A DNA stretch of 64,000 nucleotides from Candidatus Tityobacter terrigena (GCA_003156715.1 PMHO01000042.1:87900-151899), one strand, 5' to 3'; shown: positions 35,222 through 43,471, counted from the stretch's first letter. Numbers and translations: made by a program. The notes: generated from the sequence alone by a model not told the origin.

Positions 35222-35773
35222 ATGTCTCGTATTCCGGCCGTCGACCCCGCGACCGCCCCCGCCAATGTCAAGGCGAGCCTCAAGGGCCTTGAATCGGCCC
35301 TAAGAATGACGCCTAACATGTTCCGTGTAATCGCGAACTCAGGTGCGGCCTTGCGAGGCATGATCCAGCTCAACGCCGCACTCGGCGGCGGGTCGCTCGA
35401 TCGCGCGACGCGCGAAGCGATCGCCATCGCTGCCGCCCAAGAAAACGGCTGTGATTACTGTCTATCCGCTCACACGGCGTTCGGAAGGCAAGCCGGCCTC
35501 GACGACATCGGCTTGGCGCTCGCGCGCGCTGGAAAGGCGACCGATCCGAAACGCCATTCCGTTCTGCAACTAACCGAAGCGATTTTGAAGAAGCGCGGGC
35601 ATATTTCGGCGGAGGAGTTTGCGGATGCCAAGCGCGCCGGGATTTCTGATGCGGAAGTCGTCCAGATCGTCGCTGAGGTCGCACTCAACGTCTACACAAA
35701 CTATCTCAACGTGCTGGCCGATACCGAGATCGACTTCCCCGTGGTGCGCACAACCGAACCGTCGCCGCAATGA
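35222..35773 (+). CDS. AhpD-like carboxymuconolactone decarboxylase family protein
   Basis: A 183-residue alkylhydroperoxidase-like protein. The active-site motif is ENGCDYCLSAHTAFGRQ (CxxC with a His three residues later), typical of AhpD-type peroxidase-cycle proteins; flanking helices MTPNMFRVIANSGAALRGM and LTEAILKKRGHISAEEF fit peroxidase-related subfamily proteins of ~180-190 residues. Probably a stress-responsive peroxide or quinone detoxification enzyme under the TetR regulator. ATG at 35222 with GGAGA ten bases upstream; the frame extends left but antisense to tetR. Confidence 0.88.
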   Translation: MSRIPAVDPATAPANVKASLKGLESALRMTPNMFRVIANSGAALRGMIQLNAALGGGSLDRATREAIAIAAAQENGCDYCLSAHTAFGRQAGLDDIGLALARAGKATDPKRHSVLQLTEAILKKRGHISAEEFADAKRAGISDAEVVQIVAEVALNVYTNYLNVLADTEIDFPVVRTTEPSPQ

Positions 35774-35845
35774 AATACGCAAATCGGCGGTGGCGTCGGC
35801 ACATCGTCTAAGTTGAGGGGATGCTGCGCGACTCGCCTATCCCGT

Positions 35846-36583
35846 TCACGCAGGCGAGACAACCGTGAAGGAGCCGTCGCCGCGGCTGATCGCCCCTGCC
35901 CGCATCAACACCGCGAGCTGGAGGGTCACCGTCTCGCGGGTGCTGCCGACGAACGTCGCCATTTCATGGTGGGTCAGTTTGACCCGAACGCGCTGGCCGG
36001 CCCCGGAGCGTTCACCCCACTGGGCGGCGATCCGTCGCAGCGCGCGCAAGAGCCGATCGCGGACGTTCCCCTGGGCGATGTCTTCGAGCGCCGCGCTAAG
36101 TTCTTCCCAGCGCGCGCTCATGTGCCGGGCCAAATTCATCGCGAGCGCTGCATCTGCCCGAAAGAGCGTGCCGAGTTTTTCTCCGCGGGCGCGGAAAGCC
36201 GTGCAGCGCTCAACCACGGTTGCCGAGAACGGCCTCCGCTCCACTCCGGCGAGCGCTTCTTCCCCGATGAACTCGCCCGGGCCAACGAGCGCGACGGACA
36301 TCTCGCGTCCGTCCGAGAGCAGGTAGCTGAGGCGGGCATAGCCGCCAACGATTACGTAAACGTGCTCGGCGTGGTCGTCTTGTGCAAAGAGGTCGGTACC
36401 GCGGCACAGTGTCTCGGCCTCAAAGAAACCCTCGCAGCGCTCGATAATGGCCGCATCGGCGTTCCGGAAGAGACGGTGGCCGGCCAAGCGGAGGGCAAGC
36501 GCGGCCGGCGCTGGGGTGGTGCTCCGCCGGCTGCGCGAAGCCGCTGGACGTCGGCGGAGATGTTTTAGGGCGGTTTGCATCAT
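35846..36583 (-). CDS. Crp/Fnr-family transcriptional regulator
   Basis: A 245-residue regulator: ~35-residue basic Arg/Ala N-terminal extension, cyclic-nucleotide-binding beta-roll (AEHVYVIVGGYARLSY, LVGPGEFIGEEALAG, RRPFSATVVERC), dimer helix, and winged helix with LTHHEMATFVGSTRETVTLQLAVLMRAGAI. The recognition helix keeps the Arg-Glu pair that reads a GTG half-site in Crp, but not the second Arg. No N-terminal Cys cluster, so not an Fnr-type iron-sulphur sensor. It is a candidate for binding the CGTG-N6-CACG palindromes at 16808 and 33746 (inference). Two in-frame ATGs at 36583 and 36580. Confidence 0.88.
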   Translation of the reverse strand: MMQTALKHLRRRPAASRSRRSTTPAPAALALRLAGHRLFRNADAAIIERCEGFFEAETLCRGTDLFAQDDHAEHVYVIVGGYARLSYLLSDGREMSVALVGPGEFIGEEALAGVERRPFSATVVERCTAFRARGEKLGTLFRADAALAMNLARHMSARWEELSAALEDIAQGNVRDRLLRALRRIAAQWGERSGAGQRVRVKLTHHEMATFVGSTRETVTLQLAVLMRAGAISRGDGSFTVVSPA

Positions 36584-36829
36584 GTGGCCATGCTAGCCGG
36601 GCTCAAATGCCGTCCCCAGAGACAATCGAGACAAGTACCCGTACAAGTAGGCCGAGCTTAGCAATGGTCGAGCTCCCGCAGCTACGCCGTCCGCGCGGTA
36701 ACAACGCCTACAGCCGGTCCCGCCGCCCACAGGTTATGGTTTCGGGACATGGAGACCTTGATCCATGGCGTCACCGATGCCCTAGCGCGCTAGGTGGAGA
36801 CGGCGGCCGCCGTGATCATCGCCGTTGCC

Positions 36830-37144
36830 TTACGCTTCAGTAGTGGCGCCCACAATACGCTCCTCCCATACAAGCACGCGCTTCACAGCCGCCCGCATTC
36901 CGAAGACGGCCGTCAGCGTCCCGACGTCGGCCCAGCTTTGCAAGATCGTCACGTTGAGCACCGTCGCCGCGGCGCTGAAGGTGAGCGCGTGGACGATGCC
37001 GTCGGTCACGTTCAAGCGCACGCGCTCGATGGACTTCCCGGCGGCTAGCACCGCGAGTGCGCGCGCGATCGTCAACGCCACCCGCAGGACGACGCAGAAG
37101 TTCAGAATCGATACGAAGAGGCGGAGGACTGCGAGGAACGTCAC
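36830..37144 (-). CDS. Small membrane protein, DUF1622-like
   Basis: A 104-residue protein with hydrophobic segments FLAVLRLFVSILNFCVVLRVALTIARALAVL and GIVHALTFSAAATVLNVTILQSW, then DVGTLTAVFGMRAAVKRVLVWEE. The pattern (GI..AL.F...A.VL......SW.DVG.L......R) matches the adjacent DUF1622 fragment, so the two seem tandem members of a family of unknown function. The GTG at 37144 overlaps the fragment's stop (GTGA) and follows GCGGA closely. The 246 bases to its right up to the Crp gene start hold nothing evident. Confidence 0.5.
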   Translation of the reverse strand: MTFLAVLRLFVSILNFCVVLRVALTIARALAVLAAGKSIERVRLNVTDGIVHALTFSAAATVLNVTILQSWADVGTLTAVFGMRAAVKRVLVWEERIVGATTEA

Positions 37145-37308
37145 TCCGCGGCCGTTGTCTTCTCGAGTTCTTGCCGATGCAAGAAGTAATTGATGGCAGT
37201 GCGGATTACGACGATCGACGCCAGCTTGCCGATGTCCGACCACGTGGGTGTGATCGCGGTGCGGAGCACGTCCGCCGCGACTTCGAACTCGAGCGCGAGC
37301 GAGAGCCC
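37141..37308 (-). pseudogene. DUF1622 membrane protein, N-terminally truncated
   Basis: After an in-frame TGA at 37311, the frame reads GLSLALEFEVAADVLRTAIT then PTWSDIGKLASIVVIRTAINYFLHRQELE, the conserved C-terminal half of DUF1622 proteins (~115 aa, usually GLEFLIAADIIRT...AIRTxLNYFLE). The N-terminal half cannot be found in any frame upstream. A relic, although its end is coupled to the downstream small membrane gene. Confidence 0.6.
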
Positions 37309-37465
37309 TCACTGCTCGAACGGCTTGAGACTACCCTGAGTGTCCAGGCCGACCTCGGACCGCAGGAGGCCTTACGCTGCGCGGGCGCTCGCTTGACGAG
37401 CGCCGAGGCGACGGATCGCGCACTACGCGTCATCTAAGGTGGTCCCGTGGCGGCGCGACGTTCTG

Positions 37466-37680
37466 GCTTTTCTTCAGCTGGATCGTCAAGCTGAGCTCTT
37501 CCAGCTCTCGTACGGCGCCGGTCCTGCCGCCTTTGAACTCACCGGAGCGCAGCTTTTTCGGTCGCGAATTCCAACACCATCCCAAGATAGCCTTGGGCCG
37601 GCGGCGGTCTCCGTCGGCGACCAGCTCCTAGGTCGTCGTCGGGCGGTGCGACGTTACAGCATAACGGGTCCCCACTTCAC
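37466..37680 (-). pseudogene. Degenerate copy of the gene at 39554 (ScoMcrA-N-like domain)
   Basis: Read leftward across frames, the DNA gives PTTT-stop-ELV, then RRRPKAILGMVLEFAT, then RSGEFKGGRTGAVRELEEL. The gene at 39554 on the other strand reads PTTTYELVWN, KRRYPPKAILGVAYEFAT and ESGDFEGGKTGAVRVLGNL. The copy has a nonsense change at the Tyr codon and at least one frameshift. Nothing else is recognisable from 37313 to 37465. Confidence 0.55.
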
Positions 37681-37689
37681 GGTGCGTTA

Positions 37690-37986
37690 CTCCTCTGGTG
37701 GTCCCCGGAAGAACGCATTTATGCCGCACGGGCCCTTACCGATGCAGTGCGTCGACTCGCAATCCGGGCGCCAGGGCGCGGCCATGCCACGGGCAAGTTG
37801 CGTCCCACGAGCATACTGCCAGCGGGTGAGAACCCCCTCATTCAGCCGATACTGTGATCCGGGCGCGCGCAACCAAAGCCCCGATTCAATTCTCACTGAG
37901 TAAGGGCTCTCACATACGGGAACAAGAGCCCGAGCTATGCTCTGCTCCGGAGTTCGCATTTTGCTTGAGTTGCGGAGAAGAGTTAC
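37690..37986. other. Intergenic region upstream of secreted-protein gene
   Basis: About 300 bases. A perfect 7-bp inverted repeat, GGGCTCT at 37904-37910 and AGAGCCC at 37925-37931, with a 14-base loop, sits ~55 bases before the 37987 ATG and may be an operator or attenuating hairpin. I see no gene here. Confidence 0.3.
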
Positions 37987-39207
37987 ATGACTAACAAATG
38001 GCCATGGCGCCAAGGAGCTGTCGCACTCGGTGCGATAGCTGGCATAATATCCATCGCGGTACAGCATCTTCCGGTTCAGAAGGCCTCTGCCGAGCCGCAA
38101 TACTTGCCGGCAAGTCATCTCGTCCTTAAGAGCGCTCGCGACGTTGACGTGGCCGCTAGCACTGCAGTCATGCCCATTCACCGGGGAGTCGCCAACGGGA
38201 AGACGGTTTGGTACATCATCACCGACGCGTCCGACTATGGCATAGCGCACGATCTCAACGTGCTCTACGCATCGAAGCTCAATAACATAGCAATCAACTG
38301 CCCCGAGTGCGTCCAGACGGTGACCCTAGGCAAGCCAAGCGGGAAGTTTAACAACGACGCGATCGTACACTTCCAGGGTGCGCCGGATTTCAGTCCGAAA
38401 CGCGTGTATGAGCCGTCGGCCAGCGGGTTCCCGCCGCTGAAGGCCGCTCCAGGCGCCTTCGGCGACGCGCACTACACGCCATTCGTTCGCATCGCCGGCT
38501 CGAACGTCATCTACAACATGTCGATCGTGGCAACCGGCGACGGTCCCTACGACGTGATTCATCACACGAATACGGCCGACCGCGTACTCGCCATCGACAC
38601 CAAGCAGGACAACGACGGCCCGGAAGTCACGATGCTCCTCGCGCACGGATTCGATTCGGGCCAACCTATCGTTTACCTGAGCACTGAAGCATCGGATCCC
38701 GGGGCAGCGACGGTCGAGCGCGCGATCTACGTGCCGTTACTCAACCACGCGTCATTTGCCAACGGGGATGACAATCTCGGCTCAGCTCGCGAACGTATCT
38801 TCGTTTTCCTGAACGGTCAGACGTCGGGCGACAACGCTCAAGGCCTGATGTATCTGGGTCTGCGCTGTCACCTCGGTGAAGACGCCACGCTAGCGAATTC
38901 GTCGCAGACCTGCTCCCCGTTAAACGCCCAGGGCGACTTCCCGTCGCTCGACGATCCGCGTCACGCGAACGCGTACAGCCCACTGTGGGACGTCCAGCTC
39001 GGCGCGTGGACTGCCGCTGCAGCCAAGGCTGGGAAAAACACGCGTCAGACCGATGAGAATCAAATTCTGAATTTGGTTGGCGAGGGCGATCTGACGGGAC
39101 CCGGCGGAGCGCCGTTTGGCTCAGTGTTCGTGGTCAATTGCCCGCCCGTGGCGTACGTCGATCAACGTCCCGACAAAGATCTGGCGGAAAACGTCTTCAA
39201 CCGATGA
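37987..39207 (+). CDS. Secreted protein of unknown function
   Basis: A 406-residue exported protein. Signal peptide: MTNKWPWRQG then a hydrophobic run AVALGAIAGIISIAV, cut likely after KASA. The mature chain has a stretch with PVxxGxANGKTVWYIITDAS and DYGIAHDLNVLYASKL, and cysteine pairs (CPECV; RCHLG...TCSPL; NCPPV). No catalytic motif recognised. GGAGAAGAG lies just upstream of the ATG. It is translationally coupled to the cupredoxin gene (ATGA overlap), so the two probably work together outside the membrane, perhaps as a metal-binding or redox pair. Confidence 0.75.
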   Translation: MTNKWPWRQGAVALGAIAGIISIAVQHLPVQKASAEPQYLPASHLVLKSARDVDVAASTAVMPIHRGVANGKTVWYIITDASDYGIAHDLNVLYASKLNNIAINCPECVQTVTLGKPSGKFNNDAIVHFQGAPDFSPKRVYEPSASGFPPLKAAPGAFGDAHYTPFVRIAGSNVIYNMSIVATGDGPYDVIHHTNTADRVLAIDTKQDNDGPEVTMLLAHGFDSGQPIVYLSTEASDPGAATVERAIYVPLLNHASFANGDDNLGSARERIFVFLNGQTSGDNAQGLMYLGLRCHLGEDATLANSSQTCSPLNAQGDFPSLDDPRHANAYSPLWDVQLGAWTAAAAKAGKNTRQTDENQILNLVGEGDLTGPGGAPFGSVFVVNCPPVAYVDQRPDKDLAENVFNR

Positions 39208-39557
39208 GACGCTGGCAGTTCGTGCTGCTTGCCGGCCCCCTTCTTTGGTGGCCGGCGGCAGCCGCCGCCCGAACGTTGCCGCCCGTGCACGTCACGATTC
39301 ACGATCACGGCTTTCGGCCGCGCACAATACACGTGAAGGCCGGACAGGAAATCGTGTGGCTGAATACCGATCAAGATCCCCACACCGTGACGAGCGGAAG
39401 TAATAACGTGGATAACGGCCGCTGGAAAAGTTCGCCACTCATTCCGGACGGAGAGTCGTTCACTCTTCGCCTCACCCGGCCGGGCGTTTACCCATACTTC
39501 TGCAAGCCGCATGAATTTGAGGATTCAATGCACGGCACAGTCGTCGTATCCCTATGA
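39204..39557 (+). CDS. Secreted cupredoxin (plastocyanin/amicyanin-like)
   Basis: A 117-residue blue-copper-type protein with signal peptide (MRRWQFVLLAGPLLWWPAAAAA). The beta-sandwich shows the four type-1 copper ligands: H60 in DPHTVTSG, C100 and H103 in YFCKPHE, and M109 in DSMHGTV. The shape VHVTIHDHGFRPRTIHVKAGQEIVWLN is typical of amicyanin-like cupredoxins. Likely a periplasmic electron carrier. Start ATG overlaps the previous TGA (ATGA), so it is coupled to the 37987 gene. Confidence 0.92.
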   Translation: MRRWQFVLLAGPLLWWPAAAAARTLPPVHVTIHDHGFRPRTIHVKAGQEIVWLNTDQDPHTVTSGSNNVDNGRWKSSPLIPDGESFTLRLTRPGVYPYFCKPHEFEDSMHGTVVVSL

Positions 39558-39847
39558 AACCTATGAAAACGGGCCTTTGGGACCTCGTCGACCATGACCA
39601 CGTGTTACACGCGATCCAGGAGTACGACCGGCTCGGGCCGGATCGCTTCTTCTCGAAGCACGGTTTTGCCCCGACCACGACGTATGAGCTGGTCTGGAAC
39701 AAACGTCGCTACCCGCCGAAGGCAATCTTGGGCGTAGCTTACGAGTTCGCTACGGGCCGGCGACTTGAATCGGGAGATTTCGAGGGCGGGAAGACCGGCG
39801 CTGTGAGAGTGCTCGGAAATCTCGGGTTCATCGTCGAGAAAAAATGA
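39554..39847 (+). CDS. Small ScoMcrA N-terminal-like domain protein
   Basis: A 97-residue soluble protein: LWDLVDHDHVLHAIQEYDRLG, FFSKHGFAPTTTYELVWNKRRYPPKAILGVAYEF, then FEGGKTGAVRVLGNLGFIV. This resembles the N-terminal head domain of ScoMcrA-type modification-dependent HNH endonucleases, where it precedes DNA-binding and nuclease parts; here it stands alone with no nuclease. The match is from memory of the motif, so moderate. The ATG overlaps the cupredoxin stop (ATGA). A degenerate copy lies 2 kb left on the other strand. Confidence 0.6.
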   Translation: MKPMKTGLWDLVDHDHVLHAIQEYDRLGPDRFFSKHGFAPTTTYELVWNKRRYPPKAILGVAYEFATGRRLESGDFEGGKTGAVRVLGNLGFIVEKK

Positions 39848-40214
39848 TAGCCGACCATTGCCGCCAACGAACCCGATCGAACACGATGAGGATGCCGAGA
39901 TCGCGACGACGATCGCGAAGTCTCGATCGGGCCTGAGGTCGTAGCGGGAAGCCTAGAGACGCTCGGCATCGTTCCAATCTCCGCGTGAACTCGTCCACCG
40001 GATAAGATTCGCCGCTCATCGGAAAAAAGCCCGTACATACGGGCTTTTTCAAATAGCTCCCGGAGTTTCTCGTTCCACGTAATCTGCGCGTGCGCCATCG
40101 CATCGGAATATTTGTATCCGGGAAGCGTGCATGCGTGGCGTCCATATACGCCTCCTAGCGACGGTCCGAAACCGCTGCCACCCGTTACACTCGAATGACG
40201 TGCTGGAAACGGCA
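39848..40214. other. Intergenic region with a possible decayed small gene
   Basis: On the minus strand an excellent AGGAGG lies seven bases before an ATG at 40145 (MDATHARFP...), but protein-like sequence (GYKYSDAMAHAQITWNEKL, RELFEKARMYGLFSDE) sits in another frame, suggesting a frameshifted short gene. The stretch also holds the hairpin at 40023-40050. Confidence 0.3.
40023..40050. terminator. Bidirectional rho-independent terminator-like hairpin
   Basis: AAAAAAGCCCGTA, two bases, TACGGGCTTTTTC: an 8-bp GC-rich stem flanked by A-run and T-run, able to act in both directions. It lies 176 bases after the 39847 stop and before the IS21 remnants. Confidence 0.55.
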
Positions 40215-40306
40215 TCCGAGATTTGAACCCCTGAGCGCATAAAGCAGGGCTCCCCTCCCGAAGGCCATGGTAACGACACCTAGCCGCTCGAGAGGAGCCC
40301 AAGGGG

Positions 40307-40457
40307 GTGATTACGATGAAAGTTTGGGAGTCCATTCGTCTTCGATGCCGGCGCGACGGCGAGAAGATTAAGTCCGTGGCCCGAGATTTGGGCCTCGCGC
40401 AACACGGTGCGCAAGTACCTGCGCCAAGATAAGCTGGTAACGGCAGCGAGTTTTTGA
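40307..40457 (+). pseudogene. istA: istA N-terminal fragment (frameshifted)
   Basis: From GTG at 40307 the frame reads VITMKVWESIRLRCRRDGEKIKSVARDLGL, then shifts by one base to SRNTVRKYLRQDKLVTAASF and a TGA. It matches the first ~40 residues (helix-turn-helix) of the istA copy that follows at 40561. Only this N-terminal segment remains. Confidence 0.65.
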
Positions 40458-40560
40458 CCCCCTAGCGGCATCCAGAAATTGACCCCTCGCAGTAAGAGGG
40501 CGCCCCTCTCGAAGGATCGGGCTAACCACAGCCCCCGCCCCGAGAGGAGCACCGAGGAGG

Positions 40561-41499
40561 TTGATTACATTGGATCAATGGGAAGACATTCGTCTCCGAT
40601 GTGTTCGCGACGGTGAGCCAATCAAGGTCGTCGCCCGCGAGCTTGGACTCTCGAAGAACACGGTCCGCAAATACGTGCGTTCACTGCGCGCTCCGGAGCA
40701 TCAAGGCATCGAACGAGGATGTCGTTTGGACGCCTATCGTTACCACATCGACGGCTGGCTGCGTGAAGCGCCTCACATCACGGCAGTTCACATCGGCGTC
40801 CTATTGCGTGAGCGGGTGGACGAGGATTTGCAGATCAGCGAGCGATCATTACGTACGTACGTCGCCAATCGTCGACGCGAGATCGTAGCAAGAGAAGCCT
40901 TCGTGCGGTGCCTTTACGCGCCGGCCGATCAAATGCAGTTCGACTTCACGCCGGTCAAGCTCGTCATCTGCGGTGTGCTCTCGATCGTGCAGCTCTTCGT
41001 CGCCCGCTTAAGTTACAGCGGCAAGCTCTTTGCGCGCGTATCACGACACCCCGATCAGCCGGCGCTCTTCGCTGGTCTTTTGGAAGCAGTCGTGCATTTC
41101 GGCGGTCTTCCCAGAGTTGGCGTGTTCGACAAAGCCAAGACCGCGGTCGTGAAAATTCTGCGCGGCCGAAATCGTCAGGAGAACGAAGTTTTTCGCGCGT
41201 TCTGCGGCGCCTTAGCACTCGTCGTCGAGTTTGCTGCGCCGGCCAAAGGAAATGAGAAAGGCGGAGTGGAGGGCTCTTGCGGCTTCGTCGAAGACAACGT
41301 CTTCCGCCCGGTTCCCGAATGCGAGACGCTGGAGGAGTGCAATGCCACGCTGTTGCGCTTCTGCCAGCGCGACGAGGAGCGCCTCTCGTCGGTGCATCAC
41401 GAGACCGCGCCAGACGAACATATCGCTCGCGAGCTACGCAGGCGTCCGCGCTGGGAAGCGAGCCGCGCACATTTCAGGAAATATTCTTGCCATCGTTAG
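40561..41499 (+). pseudogene. istA: IS21-family transposase IstA, C-terminally truncated
   Basis: A 312-residue frame starting TTG ATT ACA. N-terminal helix-turn-helix ELGLSKNTVRKYV; RNase-H-like core with DDE candidates in QFDFTPVKL, GVFDKAKTAV and KGNEKGGVEG. The family usually has 400-500 residues and is followed by the ATPase gene istB, which is absent. The last ~15 residues (HFRKYSCHR) look out of frame or foreign. Inactive. Confidence 0.75.
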
Positions 41500-41517
41500 G
41501 CAGAATGCGCGTCCGCG

Positions 41518-42810
41518 TCAGCTGTTCCAAAAGACGAATAGGCCGACGGCTGCCGCGCTCATCAGCAGGATCGTCAGGATCGCCCAAACGTTCGCGGCAC
41601 GCGAGTTCGTCCAGGAGCCCATCACGCGCTCGTCGTTCGCTAGGACAGTGATAGCGGCGAGCAGCGGGACGGCCACGACACCGTTGATGACGGCCGACCA
41701 GAACAGGGCACGAATAGGGTCGACGCCGATCACCTCGATCAGCAGTCCAATGCCGATGCCGGCCATGATGATGCCGTAGAACACTCGAGCCTTGCGCGGC
41801 TTCAATGAGAGGCCCTCCGGTTGCGAGAACGTCTCGGCAACGGCGTAAGCTGAGGCACCCGCTAATACAGGCACGGCGAGCAGACCGGCGCCCACCATGC
41901 CAAGCGCAAAGATGAGTTCGGCGAACCGGCCGGCCAGCGGGCGAAGCGCCGCGGCAGCGTCTTGTGCGGTGACAATGTTTATGTGCTGCGCGCCGAGCGT
42001 TGCAGCGGCGGTGACGATAATGAAGAACATGATCAGGTTCGAGTACGCCATTCCCGTGTTCACGTCGGCGTGTGCGTCGGCAATTTCGCGCGCCGATGGC
42101 GGATCGTGCTGGAAGGTTCCTTTCGGCTGGCGCTTGGCTCGTTCTTCGACTTCGAGCGAGGTCTGCCAAAAGAAAAGATAGGGGGTGATGGTCGTTCCGA
42201 GCACGCCAAGGAACGTCGAAATCCAGACGCCCGTCACATGCACCTCCGGAATCACGGCGCGGCGCAATGCCATCCTCCAGTCGACGTGCACCATAAAGGC
42301 GGTGACGACGTAAGCAAGTAGGGCCGAGCAAAGAATCTTCGCAATCAGCGCGAACGGTCCGTATGCGACGAACACTTCGACGGCTACCATAGTTGCGACA
42401 AATCCGATCGACCACAAGGCCTCCGGAACGGGCTTAAAGACGAGGTGGGCGGAGGCGCCCATCCCGGCGATATCCGCGCCGATATTGAGTGTGTTCGCCA
42501 AGACGACGAGTATCACGAGGACGCGCACGACGACGACGGGGAAGCGCTTTCCGAGCGCCGTCGTCAGACCGCAGCCGCAAACGAGACCGATTCGAGCACA
42601 CATTCCTTGGACGACGGCCATCATCGGCGTTGTCAGGACGGCGGTCCACAACATCGAATAGCCGGTACTCGCGCCGGCGATCGAGTACGTCGAGATGCCC
42701 GATGGATCGTCATCCGAAGCGCCGGTGATGAGGCCCGGACCAAGCACGGAAACCCAGCCGCGTAATTGAGCCCAAAGCGATCGAAGCGAACCGGCTGGTC
42801 GTCTTTTCAT
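41518..42810 (-). CDS. Nramp-family divalent metal transporter
   Basis: A 430-residue integral membrane protein of the Nramp family with ~11 helices. Helix 1 carries GPGLITGASDDDPSGISTYS in place of the DPGN of MntH, as in a broad bacterial branch with altered metal choice; helix 6 is ELIFALGMVGAGLLAVPVLAGASAYAVAE, where Met-Pro metal motifs are replaced by VGAGLLAVP. Mn2+/Fe2+ import is less sure for this branch. ATG at 42810 without a strong ribosome site. Its stop lies 19 bases beyond the IS21 fragment's end. Confidence 0.87.
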   Translation of the reverse strand: MKRRPAGSLRSLWAQLRGWVSVLGPGLITGASDDDPSGISTYSIAGASTGYSMLWTAVLTTPMMAVVQGMCARIGLVCGCGLTTALGKRFPVVVVRVLVILVVLANTLNIGADIAGMGASAHLVFKPVPEALWSIGFVATMVAVEVFVAYGPFALIAKILCSALLAYVVTAFMVHVDWRMALRRAVIPEVHVTGVWISTFLGVLGTTITPYLFFWQTSLEVEERAKRQPKGTFQHDPPSAREIADAHADVNTGMAYSNLIMFFIIVTAAATLGAQHINIVTAQDAAAALRPLAGRFAELIFALGMVGAGLLAVPVLAGASAYAVAETFSQPEGLSLKPRKARVFYGIIMAGIGIGLLIEVIGVDPIRALFWSAVINGVVAVPLLAAITVLANDERVMGSWTNSRAANVWAILTILLMSAAAVGLFVFWNS

Positions 42811-42908
42811 AAGAGGCGCTCGCTACGACCGACCGGAACGTGGACCGCGAAACGCGGCGACTGGGAAGCTCTCACCGCGAACTGGACCTGTAGGCGCGGC
42901 GTCTTGAA

Positions 42909-43200
42909 GATATCAACTCGTTTGAGCGGCACCCGTTGCGGAACGGCACGGACCTCATCAAAAGGGTTTCTCCAAGGACGAGCAGCGCAAGCGCCGGGAC
43001 AACCCGGGCCAAGAACCTGGAAGCTCTCAGCGCAAGGAAATCCGGGAACAGCAATTCTGCAATCGCTATCAGAAGACATCTGAAGAGATGCTCAATGTTA
43101 CGAGCACGGCGTGGGCGCCTCGGTATGTGATTCGGCCGACCGGAAGCGGCTCGTGTGCGCCGCGATCGCGGACATCCTCATTGCAACACCTCAAGGATGA
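42909..43200 (+). pseudogene. Second polyphosphate kinase 2, C-terminal remnant
   Basis: Three frames in series give PPK2 sequence: DINSFERHPLRNGTDLIK, then FSKDEQRKRRDN and YQKTSEEMLNVTSTAWAPRYVI, then ADRKRLVCAAIADILIAT. The intact ppk2 at 32495 reads DIVSFERHLTRNGTVILK, LSKEEQAKR, EVYEKLLSHTSTESAPWYIV and ADHKWFTRVAVADIIV. At least two frameshifts, and the N-terminal Walker A half is absent. The bases from 43201 to 43373 hold nothing I recognise. Confidence 0.65.
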
Positions 43201-43373
43201 AGCCCGCGCGGTCCGCGTGTCCCAGGCGCGCTCTAGTGCAAACGCTTCGGTCAGCTCGCGCGTCTAACTGGAACCCTTACCGGTTCCGCAGGCGGGCTCC
43301 AATCCGCTGCTATCGCCGTGACCCCTGCTCGTGGTGTAGCGCGTACACAAGAGGCCTACGCTTCCTTTGGAGG

Positions 43374-43471
43374 AAGCGCAGGCCGCGTCGCGCGTCGCGA
43401 CGGGCCTGCGTTACGCTTAAATTAGGGCAGCTGCTGTTTGAGTTATCGATGCACCGCTAGCGACGGCTTCC
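43374..43471. repeat. ~95 bp dispersed repeat, copy 1
   Basis: Begins AAGCGCAGGCCGCGTCGCG and ends CGACGGCTTCC; contains a strong hairpin (GCAGGCC... with ...GGGCCTGC around GTCGCG/CGCGAC), a TTAAATTAGG-CAG run and ATCGATGC. It covers the last codons of the 43443 gene (KPSLAVHR) plus downstream DNA. Copy 2 is at 58105-58200. Confidence 0.75.

Larger units (their letters stand above)
40215..41499 (+). mobile_element. IS21-family remnants: two nested left ends with istA fragments
   Basis: Two similar segments lie in tandem: leader plus start of istA at ~40215-40457, and leader plus a long istA piece at ~40470-41499. Both leaders have GGCnCCCCTC-CGAAGG, later CGAGAGGAGC, then GGTTGATTAC or GGGTGATTAC at the start codon, and TTGAACCCC/TTGACCCC near the ends. 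No istB, no right end. The second istA runs to the Nramp gene's 3' end, where the element was cut. Confidence 0.65.

Noticed and set aside
37687-38250. 187-codon minus-strand frame over the secreted-protein gene start
   Set aside because: Shadow of the 37987 gene, which has a signal peptide and good ribosome site.
41474-42415. Minus-strand frame of 313 codons over the Nramp gene
   Set aside because: Shadow frame; the Nramp frame carries the family motifs and membrane helices.
43255-43330. Possible tRNA (perhaps tRNA-Sec) from paired CGGAACC/GGTTCCG-like segments
   Set aside because: No acceptor stem, T-arm or anticodon arrangement can be drawn; the paired bases are short.
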